11,225 bases of DNA from Bacillota bacterium. Its GTDB lineage: Bacteria > Bacillota_A > Clostridia > DSM-8532. The notes under the pieces are model-generated. The model did no database searches. It was not told where the DNA came from and saw only the letters and a list, made by a program, of their open reading frames with translations. The DNA lies in the NCBI GenBank assembly GCA_023424865.1, contig JAFADM010000082.1:1-11225 (forward strand). The letters are read 5' to 3'. A program made the position numbers and the translations under genes. Below, piece after piece: positions 1 to 6,610 of the stretch (the first letter of the stretch is position 1; every line of letters begins with the position of its first letter).

Positions 1-1312
1 CTGTTTCCTGATAAAAAAGCCTGCCCAGATAATCCACATTCATATGAATGTGCTCATTGGCAATCTGCTTTAAGGATATATTGGAGTCAGACAGGTGGAG
101 GTGTATGTATTCCTTAACCTTTTGCACGACAGAACGGTTTTCCCTTCTTTCCCTTGAAAAAAGAAGGTTCATCAGCTGCTCTTTGATTTTAATGCGTATT
201 TGGCCCGGATGCTCTTCCAGATAGATTTCATCAAAAATACCTTTCATGGAAGGAGCAAAACGGGGAGAGGAAGCAAGACCGATTCGGGAGATGAGATTTG
301 CCCCGTAAGCCCTTAAAAGAGAAATATCCTCTATTCCGGAAAGGAAGAGTTCAAGACGCCCTGACGCATCTTCCGGGGAGGATTCCATCAGCTCGTGAAC
401 AAGCTGATGGAGCCGCTCAAGACTTAAGGCCGAATTATAAAGCTCCCAAAGGCCGCTTCCGGAATCAATGGCCTGGATTCGTGGGTAGCGGAAAAGGCTC
501 TTTTGCAAATGCTGAAGGCATTCCTGAAAATCCGCATAGTCCTCTGCCTTGGAATTGAGTGAAACCGTCTGTCCCGAAAGACAAAGGCCTGAGCCCCAGT
601 CAAGAAGCTTCCGCCTCTGCTCCGTGTTTACGCCGGAGGCTATAAGCACCCCGCTGTTTCTAACATAGAGCAGATCTGCAGCGGGAGAGATGCCCAGGGC
701 TTCTAAAACCTTATAAAGCCTGGAAGCAAAATCAGTCAAAACATTCTCCTGTAAAAAGGAAAAGTAAAACAGGGTATACCGGGTTCTGGGAAAATGGGAT
801 GAATAGGTTTCAAGGATACGTGACGGAGTGCTTCCGGAGGAAAAGCAGTCGTAAAGAAATTGCCGCCGATAGAAGGAATCAAGCTTTTGAATAAGCTCCT
901 TCGGAGCCTGCACTGCCGAGCTTGTGCTGCGGCGCCTGGAAAGACAATGGTTTCGGGCATCCTCTACGGCTTCCAGAAGCTGTTCCTTGACAACAGGCTT
1001 TAAAAGATACCGTCTCACCCCAAAGGCCATGGCTGCCTTGGCAAATTCAAATTCCCGAAAGCCCGACAGTATTATAAATTCCACTTCCCTGTCAAGGCCA
1101 TGAATTCTTTCAATGAGCTCAAGCCCGCTTAACCCGGGCATTTTAATGTCCGTCATAACAATGTCCGGTGCGGTGTCCAATATGGCGTTCAGGGCTTCCA
1201 CACCATTGCGGCAGCAGGCCGTAATACGGATGTTAAGCGAGCTCCAGTCCACATATTCCGTCAGCGACTCCCGGATAAGCTTTTCATCGTCTGCGATAAT
1301 CATGTTCAGCAT
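1..1312 (-). CDS. YesN-type response regulator, AraC-family (3' end beyond left edge)
   Basis: This is a cytoplasmic transcription factor that receives phosphate from the kinase encoded just upstream. Seen: an N-terminal receiver domain (residues about 3-120) with the acidic pair D8-D9, phosphoacceptor D55 in the context MTDIKMPG, S83 and K105 (LLKPV). A poorly conserved central region of about 270 residues follows. From about residue 395 an AraC-type helix-turn-helix begins, with the hallmark MNVDYLGRLF close to the window edge. The reading frame stays open for 437 codons to base 2, so roughly the last 60-100 residues, including the second helix-turn-helix, are missing only because the window ends. 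The chosen ATG at 1312 has AAGGAGAG at 1321-1328, eight bases away; a second ATG at 1303 is less well placed. The start lies inside the kinase gene, giving a 29-base overlap that suggests translational coupling. Known for the family: YesN-like regulators usually control a neighbouring sugar ABC operon. Inferred: the target here is the divergent promoter region at 3099-3298. Confidence 0.95.
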   Translation of the reverse strand, partial: MLNMIIADDEKLIRESLTEYVDWSSLNIRITACCRNGVEALNAILDTAPDIVMTDIKMPGLSGLELIERIHGLDREVEFIILSGFREFEFAKAAMAFGVRRYLLKPVVKEQLLEAVEDARNHCLSRRRSTSSAVQAPKELIQKLDSFYRRQFLYDCFSSGSTPSRILETYSSHFPRTRYTLFYFSFLQENVLTDFASRLYKVLEALGISPAADLLYVRNSGVLIASGVNTEQRRKLLDWGSGLCLSGQTVSLNSKAEDYADFQECLQHLQKSLFRYPRIQAIDSGSGLWELYNSALSLERLHQLVHELMESSPEDASGRLELFLSGIEDISLLRAYGANLISRIGLASSPRFAPSMKGIFDEIYLEEHPGQIRIKIKEQLMNLLFSRERRENRSVVQKVKEYIHLHLSDSNISLKQIANEHIHMNVDYLGRLFYQET

Positions 1313-3098
1313 GGTTTTTTCTCTCCTTATTGATTTGAAATGCCTCCGCATCCAGGGCAGGTATGACAAAACGGGCGGTGGTTGCGTTATTGCCGCTTTC
1401 AAATGAGAGACCATAGGAATCTCCAAAGATAAGCTTAATGCGGGAATCAATATTTAATAGCCCGATTCCATTGCCCCGAGGAGTTATTTGCCTTGTATGC
1501 AGCAGCTCCAGAATGTTGGGAGCAATTTCGGAGCCGTTATTCCTGACAAGAACCTCGAGAAACGCATCCCGTTTGCTTATTGTTACGGTAACCTGGCACC
1601 CGTCCAGGCTTTCCTCCAGGGAATGAACAATGGCGTTTTCTATAAGGGGCTGCACCGACATTTTAGGTATTATTAAATCGAGAGTGTCGGGGGAAGCGGT
1701 AAGATCCACCGTGAGGGAGTCGGAAAAACGGATATGCTGAATTTTAAGATAGCTTTCCACAATGGAAAGCTCCTTGCTTACAGAGATAACCTCCTCCTGC
1801 TCGCCCAGGGTGCTTCTAAGCAGGATGCCAAGGGCTTCCACTACCACCGGGATGTTTTCCTCACCGTTTCGACGGGCAAACCAGCCGATGGACTCCAGGC
1901 AATTATAGAGAAAATGGGGGTTCATCTGCTGCTCCAGCGCTTTAAGCTGTGTTTGGGCGATAAGGAGCTGTTTGACATAGTTGTCCTCAATAGTGGCTTT
2001 AAATGCGGTTTCCATCTCATCAAAATAACGGTTTAGAAGTCCCAGCTCATCGGTGCCCACAGGCACTGGAGCCGTTTCTGTCTGAAAATTTCCTTTTCTC
2101 AGTCGGTCCATTTTATCAACCAATAAATGAAACCTTGAGGTAATGCTTCGGGTCATAAGGAAGGCCACGCAAAGTGCGCCTACAATAGCAAGGGCGGTAA
2201 AGGCCGTATAGATGAGATTGCTGCGCTGGAGAGTGGAGGTCACATGGGTATAGGGAACACTCATAGCCAGCGTCCAGTTTAATTTTTGCAGGATTAAGGG
2301 GGTACGCGTCACAAAAAAAGCTTCCTTGCCGCTTTGGTAAATGGTATAGGGAGCGGCTTCGGAAAAGCCTTCCAGTAGCTCCGGATAGGATGCATTGGAT
2401 CCGGGTGGGGGATAAAGCAGTTGTTCCCTGTTAAAAACGGCTACCCTGTTTTCCGCGCCGCTGTCGCTTAAGGGAATAATTTCATCAACAAGATCCTTTA
2501 AATTAAAGCGGATGATAATATAACCCAGGCTGCGCAGGGTAAAGTTCCGCGTTTCCCTTATTTCTCTGGCACATAGAACGGTGCCGTCTTCAAAAGAGGA
2601 AGGAAACCACACTACTCCGCCCTCCTGCTCTCTGCAAAGCGCTTTGAGCCGGAGCAGCGGCTCCTCTGGCTCCTGATAGGAGCTTTTTCCCCACAGAATA
2701 ACACGGCTTGAAACAGGATAAAAGGCGATGCTTAGCATTCTGCTGCTATCTGTACGGTACAGGGCCTGGGTAAGAACCTGAGTTGCCACCGAGCGGGCGA
2801 TGCCGTCGTTGCTGTCGGCTAAAACACTCAGGGCCTCCTGATTGGAGCCAGTGACGGAAAGACTCAGCGACAGTGAATGGATACTTTCAAGCTGATCAGA
2901 CATACGTTGGGCCAAATACACTAAAACCCTGGCGCTTTGTTCATGGAGCAGGGAGTTGGATGCCTTTAGGACAAGGGAGTACCCCATTAAGGAAACAAGG
3001 CCGGTAAGTAAAAGGGATAAGGAGGTAATCCAGAGAAGCTTATATCTAAGTGAAATATTCTGCATTGAAAAAAAGCTTTTCAGGGCTTTATCCTTCAT
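1284..3098 (-). CDS. YesM-type sensor histidine kinase
   Basis: This is a membrane sensor kinase that autophosphorylates on histidine and passes phosphate to the response regulator starting at 1312. The 604 residues show a short cytoplasmic N terminus, a first membrane segment at about 21-45, an extracytoplasmic sensor region at about 46-294 (probably Cache-like, judged from position and length only), a second membrane segment at 295-315, a HAMP linker at about 316-370 and a His_kinase domain with the QQMNPHFLYN motif, which places the phosphoacceptor at H395. The ATPase domain has the N box at IENAIVHS (N488) and a glycine loop GNGIGLLN starting at G542. The motif normally reading DNG in this fold reads N520-N521-G522, an Asp-to-Asn change in the adenine-contacting position. 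The start is supported by GGGAGGT at 3106-3112, seven bases before the ATG. Size and layout are normal for the YesM family. Inferred: it senses an extracellular sugar or the ligand-bound binding protein. Confidence 0.96.
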   Translation of the reverse strand: MKDKALKSFFSMQNISLRYKLLWITSLSLLLTGLVSLMGYSLVLKASNSLLHEQSARVLVYLAQRMSDQLESIHSLSLSLSVTGSNQEALSVLADSNDGIARSVATQVLTQALYRTDSSRMLSIAFYPVSSRVILWGKSSYQEPEEPLLRLKALCREQEGGVVWFPSSFEDGTVLCAREIRETRNFTLRSLGYIIIRFNLKDLVDEIIPLSDSGAENRVAVFNREQLLYPPPGSNASYPELLEGFSEAAPYTIYQSGKEAFFVTRTPLILQKLNWTLAMSVPYTHVTSTLQRSNLIYTAFTALAIVGALCVAFLMTRSITSRFHLLVDKMDRLRKGNFQTETAPVPVGTDELGLLNRYFDEMETAFKATIEDNYVKQLLIAQTQLKALEQQMNPHFLYNCLESIGWFARRNGEENIPVVVEALGILLRSTLGEQEEVISVSKELSIVESYLKIQHIRFSDSLTVDLTASPDTLDLIIPKMSVQPLIENAIVHSLEESLDGCQVTVTISKRDAFLEVLVRNNGSEIAPNILELLHTRQITPRGNGIGLLNIDSRIKLIFGDSYGLSFESGNNATTARFVIPALDAEAFQINKERKNHAEHDYRRR

Positions 3099-3127
3099 TG
3101 AGCGGACCTCCCAAATACCATGTTACT

Positions 3128-3156
3128 ATTATAGGGCGGGAAAAAGGCTTTTTAAA
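3128..3156 (-). promoter_or_regulatory. Candidate promoter of the kinase/regulator operon
   Basis: Read on the minus strand there is a perfect TATAAT at 3133-3128, with TTTAAA (four of six matches to TTGACA) at 3156-3151 and a 17-base spacer. Transcription would start near 3121, leaving a short leader of about 22 bases before the kinase start codon that contains its ribosome binding site. This is a visual sigma-70/SigA-type call. Confidence 0.55.
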
Positions 3157-3178
3157 GGGCTTTAACGACAAAGTCTTT
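3143..3178. promoter_or_regulatory. Three AAAG-N-CTTT dyads, candidate operator
   Basis: Three short dyad elements of the form AAAG(1-2 nt)CTTT lie in a row: AAAGGCTTT at 3143-3151, AAAGGGCTTT at 3154-3163 and AAAGTCTTT at 3170-3178. The first falls in the spacer of the candidate kinase promoter, the second overlaps its -35 box, and the third lies just upstream. That position suits autoregulation by the response regulator, or control of both divergent units. The region is A/T-rich, and a similar AAAGCTTT occurs inside the kinase gene at 3072-3079, so chance is a real alternative. Confidence 0.3.
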
Positions 3179-3230
3179 TTTTTATACCCAGAGCCTCTGT
3201 TTTTTTTATTTTTATTTTGTGCCTGGAAGT

Positions 3231-3236
3231 TATAAT
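3231..3236 (+). promoter_or_regulatory. Candidate -10 box of the transport/lyase operon promoter
   Basis: A perfect TATAAT lies at 3231-3236 in the divergent intergenic region, about 62 bases before the binding-protein start. No good -35 box is found 16-18 bases upstream, where the sequence is a run of T residues. A weak -35 is what an activator-dependent promoter would show, which fits control by the adjacent two-component system, but this is inference. The leader (about 3243-3298) contains a 9-base palindrome GGTTCAACC at 3251-3259 and the ribosome binding site AAAGGAGG at 3286-3293. Confidence 0.45.
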
Positions 3237-3298
3237 GAAAACGAATCCCGGGTTCAACCTTGTTAAAGACATGAAAAGCCAATATAAAGGAGGATTTT

Positions 3299-4675
3299 AT
3301 GAAACTCAGAATGAAAAGAAACAGCGTAAAAAGGGCCGCTGCTCTCACAGCGAGCCTGATGCTTTCGTTAACAGGCCTTTCCGCCTGCGGAGGTACGGCA
3401 GTACCCGCTCCCGCATCCGCTTCTCCCAGTGCGTCCGCAGGAGTGTCGGACACGCCATCGGCCACCCCGGAGGAAAAGGTGACCTTGCGTATTGGCTGGT
3501 GGGGCAATCAGGTGCGCAACGACGGCACGGTTAAAGCGCTGGAACTCTTTACGGAGCAATATCCAAACATCACTTTTCAAACGGAATTTGCCGATTGGAA
3601 CGGTTATTGGGATAAAATGGCTACTCAGGCCGCTTCCAATAATCTGCCCGATATTATCCAGCAGGATTATGTTTACATTACCCAATACCAGTCTAAAAAT
3701 CTTCTTTCCGATTTGTCCTCGCTGGCCGAAAGCGGGAGCCTCAGCCTGGAGGATATCTCCGAAAGCATCCTGGCGTCAGGCACCATCAATAACCGCCTTT
3801 ATGCTCTTCCTTGCGGCATGAACGCACCCGTTTTTATTTACAATAAGGACATTGCGGATAAAGCCGGAATTACCGTACCTGAGCACCCTACCTATGATGA
3901 AATCATGGAGCTTTCAAAAACTGTTTATGAAAAAACCGGCATTCTGGGTGACATTGGCATGAGCGAAGGCTTGTTTGCTCTTGTTGCCAGGGATTACAGT
4001 GAAAAACTCTATGACACCGCTCAGAACAAAATGGGCCTTAGCAGGGACAATGCGCTTAAGGTGTTTAAAATGATTGAGGATCTGGAGGCGCAGGAATGGC
4101 AGATTTCGCCTGAGCTTTCAGCTGAAAAGAATGCCGGCGGCATAGAGGGTTCTGCCATAGCCACAGGCTCCACCTGGTTTGTGCTTGGCTATTTCTCCAA
4201 TCAGCTGGCTGCCTATCAGGCAGCAACCGAGAGTCAGCTTGCGCTGGCCATGCCCCTTAAAATGGCTGATGCCAAAAGCGAAAGCGTTTACTTGAAGCCC
4301 AGTATGTTTTGGTGCATTTCGGAAAATTCCCAATATAAGGAGCAATCAGCTAAATTTCTGGATTTCTTTACCCATTCCACAGAGGCTCAGGACATTCTCA
4401 TGGCAGAGCGGGGGGTGCCTGTATCAGAAAAGGTGGCTGATTATATCAAAAGCTCCCTCAACGAAACACAGCAGCAGGTATTTGATTATGTTGCCCGGGT
4501 ATCCCAGGTGGCGGCTCCCATTGATCCTCCTTCGCCTACCGGTGCCAATGAGATTATTAAGCTCATAACCACATTGGGAGAGGAAATGCATTACGGAGAT
4601 CTCTCCTATGAAGCTGCAACGGATCGCCTCCTTCAGGAAGGTGAAGAAATACTGACCCGGGCGGCTGCACAATAG
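3299..4675 (+). CDS. Sugar ABC transporter substrate-binding lipoprotein (CUT1)
   Basis: This is a lipid-anchored extracellular binding protein that captures an oligosaccharide and delivers it to the permeases encoded next. The 458-residue product begins with a positively charged signal peptide and a hydrophobic core ending in the lipobox LSAC, so C30 is the predicted lipidated residue. A flexible Ala/Ser/Pro/Thr-rich tether (about 31-60) follows, then the mature fold starting VTLRIGWWGN at 61-70. An N-terminal lobe segment (NNLPDIIQQDYVY, from about residue 114) is typical of family 1 extracellular solute-binding proteins. The length is normal for the family. The ATG at 3299 has AAAGGAGG at 3286-3293, five bases away. 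Being first and highly translatable in the operon is usual for such genes, because the binding protein is needed in excess over the permeases. The ligand cannot be read from sequence; the adjacent lyase suggests unsaturated acidic oligosaccharides. Confidence 0.95.
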   Translation: MKLRMKRNSVKRAAALTASLMLSLTGLSACGGTAVPAPASASPSASAGVSDTPSATPEEKVTLRIGWWGNQVRNDGTVKALELFTEQYPNITFQTEFADWNGYWDKMATQAASNNLPDIIQQDYVYITQYQSKNLLSDLSSLAESGSLSLEDISESILASGTINNRLYALPCGMNAPVFIYNKDIADKAGITVPEHPTYDEIMELSKTVYEKTGILGDIGMSEGLFALVARDYSEKLYDTAQNKMGLSRDNALKVFKMIEDLEAQEWQISPELSAEKNAGGIEGSAIATGSTWFVLGYFSNQLAAYQAATESQLALAMPLKMADAKSESVYLKPSMFWCISENSQYKEQSAKFLDFFTHSTEAQDILMAERGVPVSEKVADYIKSSLNETQQQVFDYVARVSQVAAPIDPPSPTGANEIIKLITTLGEEMHYGDLSYEAATDRLLQEGEEILTRAAAQ

Positions 4676-4717
4676 GGGAGAAAGAGCCCCAACAGCCTTA
4701 TCGGATGGATTGCACAG

Positions 4718-4744
4718 GCCGGAAACCGAATACCGGTTTCCGGC
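4718..4744 (+). repeat. Intergenic hairpin between binding-protein and permease genes
   Basis: A perfect inverted repeat GCCGGAAACCG (4718-4728) / CGGTTTCCGGC (4734-4744) with a five-base loop AATAC lies in the 124-base gap after the binding-protein gene. The next bases are GGAAGGCATGCC, with no run of T residues, so it does not look like a simple intrinsic terminator. Known parallel: hairpins after binding-protein genes in sugar operons protect the upstream mRNA from 3' exonucleases and raise binding-protein levels over permease levels. That role here is inference. Confidence 0.75.
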
Positions 4745-4799
4745 GGAAGGCATGCCCTAATACCGTCATTTCCCCTTCGGAAAGGAATGAAAACAGAAC

Positions 4800-5714
4800 A
4801 TGAATCACAGAAAAACAGGATTTTTCCATTGGTTGAACAAGGAACAGACTGCAGGTTATGTCTTTATCCTGCCATTCCTTATCGGACTTTTCTTTTTCAC
4901 GCTTATTCCCATCATCATGTCCTTTATCCTGGCCTTCAGCAGCTATGATATTTTGTCGGCGCCTAAATTTGTGGGTACGTCAAACTTTATTCGTATGTTT
5001 ACCAAGGATCCGCTTATGTGGAAGAGCTTTGGCATCACCTTCTTTTACGCGGTGGTATCCGTTCCCTTAAAGCTGACAGCCGCTCTTGCAGTAGCTCTTC
5101 TTTTTGTAAAGGGAACCGCCCTGACCTCCTTTTACCGTGGTGTTTATTACCTTCCTTCTATCATGGGCGGAAGCGTGGCGGTAGCCCTTCTGTGGAGAAG
5201 GCTTTTTGCCAGTGACGGGGCTGTTAATGCCCTTTTGGGGACGGTGGGGCTGCCTTCCGGGACGCCCTGGCTTGGACGAACCGATACGGCCATTTGGACT
5301 CTGATTATTTTATCCGTCTGGCAATTTGGTTCCTCCATGCTCATCTTTATTGCAGGGCTTAAGCAAATACCCTCATCGCTTTATGAAGCCGCTACGGTGG
5401 ACGGCTGCAGCAAGCCAAGGCAGTTTTTCAAAATAACCCTGCCCATGCTTACACCGGTTATCTTTTTTAATCTAGTACAGCAGACCATCAACGGATTCAT
5501 GGCATTTACCCAGAGCTTCGTCATTACCCAGGGCAAACCCATGAATTCCACACTTTTTTATACAGTTTATATTTACCAGAGATCCTTTGAATTTTACGAA
5601 ATGGGTTATGGTTCGGCGATGGCCTGGTTTATGCTTGTTGTTATCGGCCTTTTCACCGCATTAATTTTCCGTTCGTCGACCAAATGGGTCTATCGGGCAT
5701 CAGAGGGGGGCTGA
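4800..5714 (+). CDS. Sugar ABC transporter permease, LplB/UgpA type (CUT1)
   Basis: This is one of the two membrane subunits of the sugar importer. The 304-residue protein has an N-terminal cytoplasmic stretch, a first membrane helix at about 18-46, and further hydrophobic segments at about 78-103, 116-131, 164-186, 218-236 and 272-290, giving the usual six. The cytoplasmic ATPase-docking (EAA) loop is visible at 194-216, starting LYEAATVDGCS and ending in the LPM turn. Length and helix count are typical of the UgpA/LplB family. The start ATG at 4800 has only a loosely spaced AAAGGA at 4781-4786, 13 bases away, weaker than the site of the binding protein; lower translation of the permease would fit its lower required copy number. 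The gene ends two bases before the next permease starts, so the two are surely co-transcribed. It pairs with the product of 5717-6559. Confidence 0.95.
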   Translation: MNHRKTGFFHWLNKEQTAGYVFILPFLIGLFFFTLIPIIMSFILAFSSYDILSAPKFVGTSNFIRMFTKDPLMWKSFGITFFYAVVSVPLKLTAALAVALLFVKGTALTSFYRGVYYLPSIMGGSVAVALLWRRLFASDGAVNALLGTVGLPSGTPWLGRTDTAIWTLIILSVWQFGSSMLIFIAGLKQIPSSLYEAATVDGCSKPRQFFKITLPMLTPVIFFNLVQQTINGFMAFTQSFVITQGKPMNSTLFYTVYIYQRSFEFYEMGYGSAMAWFMLVVIGLFTALIFRSSTKWVYRASEGG

Positions 5715-5716
5715 AC

Positions 5717-6559
5717 ATGAAAAAAAGAAGACTGGCAGCCGGAATCATCTACCATCTCCTTGTTGGCGCAATGGCCATTGTCATGATTTATCCCCTTTTA
5801 TGGCTTTTGGGGAGCTCCTTTAAGCCGGTGAAGGAAATTTATACAACTGCCCACAGCTTAATCCCCCAAACCTTTTTCCCTCAAAACTACATTAATGGGT
5901 GGCGGGGGTTTGCAGGAGTCAGCTTTTCCGTGTTTTTCAAAAACTCGGCGCTAATCAGTGTGGTGGGCACCATCGGCGCGGTATTGTCCTCGGCTGTGGT
6001 GGCTTTCGGTTTCGGCCGTTTGAATTTTAAGGGACGAAATGTCTGGTTTGTCTTAATGCTTCTGACCATGATGCTTCCCGGGCAGGTCATTATGATTCCC
6101 CAGTACATTATCTTTAACCGCATGGGATGGGTAGGTTCCTTTTTGCCCCTCCTCATTCCGCCCTTTTTCAGTGCCGCCTTTTTCGTTTTTCTCATTATTC
6201 AGTTTATATATGGTATCCCTAAGGAGCTGGACGAGGCGGCGAAAATTGACGGCTGTTCCTATTACGGTATTTTTTCCCGCATCATTCTGCCTCTCATTGT
6301 TCCGGCCATGGTCACCTGTGCTATCTTTTCGTTTATGTGGAAATGGGAAGACTTTCTTTCAGCTCTGCTCTACCTCAATAAACCCACCCATTACACCGTT
6401 TCCATCGCCCTTAAAATGTTTTCCGATCCTTCGGGAAGCTCTGACTGGGGAGCCATGTTTGCCATGTCCATCCTATCCCTGCTTCCTGTACTCACCATTT
6501 TTATTTTCTTCCAGAAATACCTGGTTGAAGGTATAAGTACTGATGGTCTCAAAGGCTAG
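5717..6559 (+). CDS. Sugar ABC transporter permease, LplC/UgpE type (CUT1)
   Basis: This is the second membrane subunit of the importer, forming a heterodimer with the preceding permease. The 280-residue protein begins MKKRRLAAGI and has six hydrophobic segments (about 10-32, 78-99, 108-130, 139-164, 190-208 and 246-268). The EAA loop lies at about 170-195, with the core LDEAAKIDGCSYYGIFSR. The C-terminal sequence EGISTDGLKG matches the V-x-G-(L/I)-T-x-G-A-x-KG-type ending common in UgpE-like permeases. I place the start at ATG 5717, two bases after the upstream stop and preceded by a G-rich Shine-Dalgarno AGAGGGGGG (5702-5710). An in-frame ATG at 5684 would add 11 residues overlapping the first permease and has no better ribosome site. 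No ATPase gene follows, so energy coupling would depend on a shared MsmX/MsmK-type ATPase encoded elsewhere (known for many Firmicute CUT1 systems; inferred here). Confidence 0.95.
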   Translation: MKKRRLAAGIIYHLLVGAMAIVMIYPLLWLLGSSFKPVKEIYTTAHSLIPQTFFPQNYINGWRGFAGVSFSVFFKNSALISVVGTIGAVLSSAVVAFGFGRLNFKGRNVWFVLMLLTMMLPGQVIMIPQYIIFNRMGWVGSFLPLLIPPFFSAAFFVFLIIQFIYGIPKELDEAAKIDGCSYYGIFSRIILPLIVPAMVTCAIFSFMWKWEDFLSALLYLNKPTHYTVSIALKMFSDPSGSSDWGAMFAMSILSLLPVLTIFIFFQKYLVEGISTDGLKG

Positions 6560-6610
6560 TCATTCCTTAAAAATTGAACAAATCAAGCTATTCTAAGATT
6601 GGAGGAATCT

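Noticed and set aside
736..960. Possible frameshift in the response regulator, suggested by a short alternative frame here
   Set aside because: The regulator frame is continuous from the ATG at 1312 to the AraC motif at the window edge, with codon starts staying in register.
3236..3249. Possible catabolite-responsive element (TGAAAACGAATCCC)
   Set aside because: Only the left half (TGAAAACG) matches the CcpA consensus; the right half lacks the expected T, W and CA, so the site is not supported.
3088..3507. Open 139-codon frame on the minus strand across the divergent intergenic region
   Set aside because: It overlaps both the kinase start and the signal peptide coding of the binding protein, has no recognisable motif, and mirrors the Ala/Ser/Pro-rich linker of the real gene.
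5684..5716. Earlier in-frame ATG for the second permease
   Set aside because: It would overlap the end of the first permease and lacks a ribosome site. ATG 5717 follows a G-rich Shine-Dalgarno and gives the standard MKK-type N terminus.
6574..6599. Internal promoter before the lyase gene (TTGAAC with TAAGAT)
   Set aside because: The spacer is only 14 bases and the transcript would begin inside the ribosome binding site; the lyase is better explained as part of the upstream operon.
6599..6610. In-frame TTG start giving a lyase four residues longer
   Set aside because: The TTG overlaps the GGAGG ribosome binding site at 6601-6605, whereas the ATG at 6611 is correctly spaced from it.
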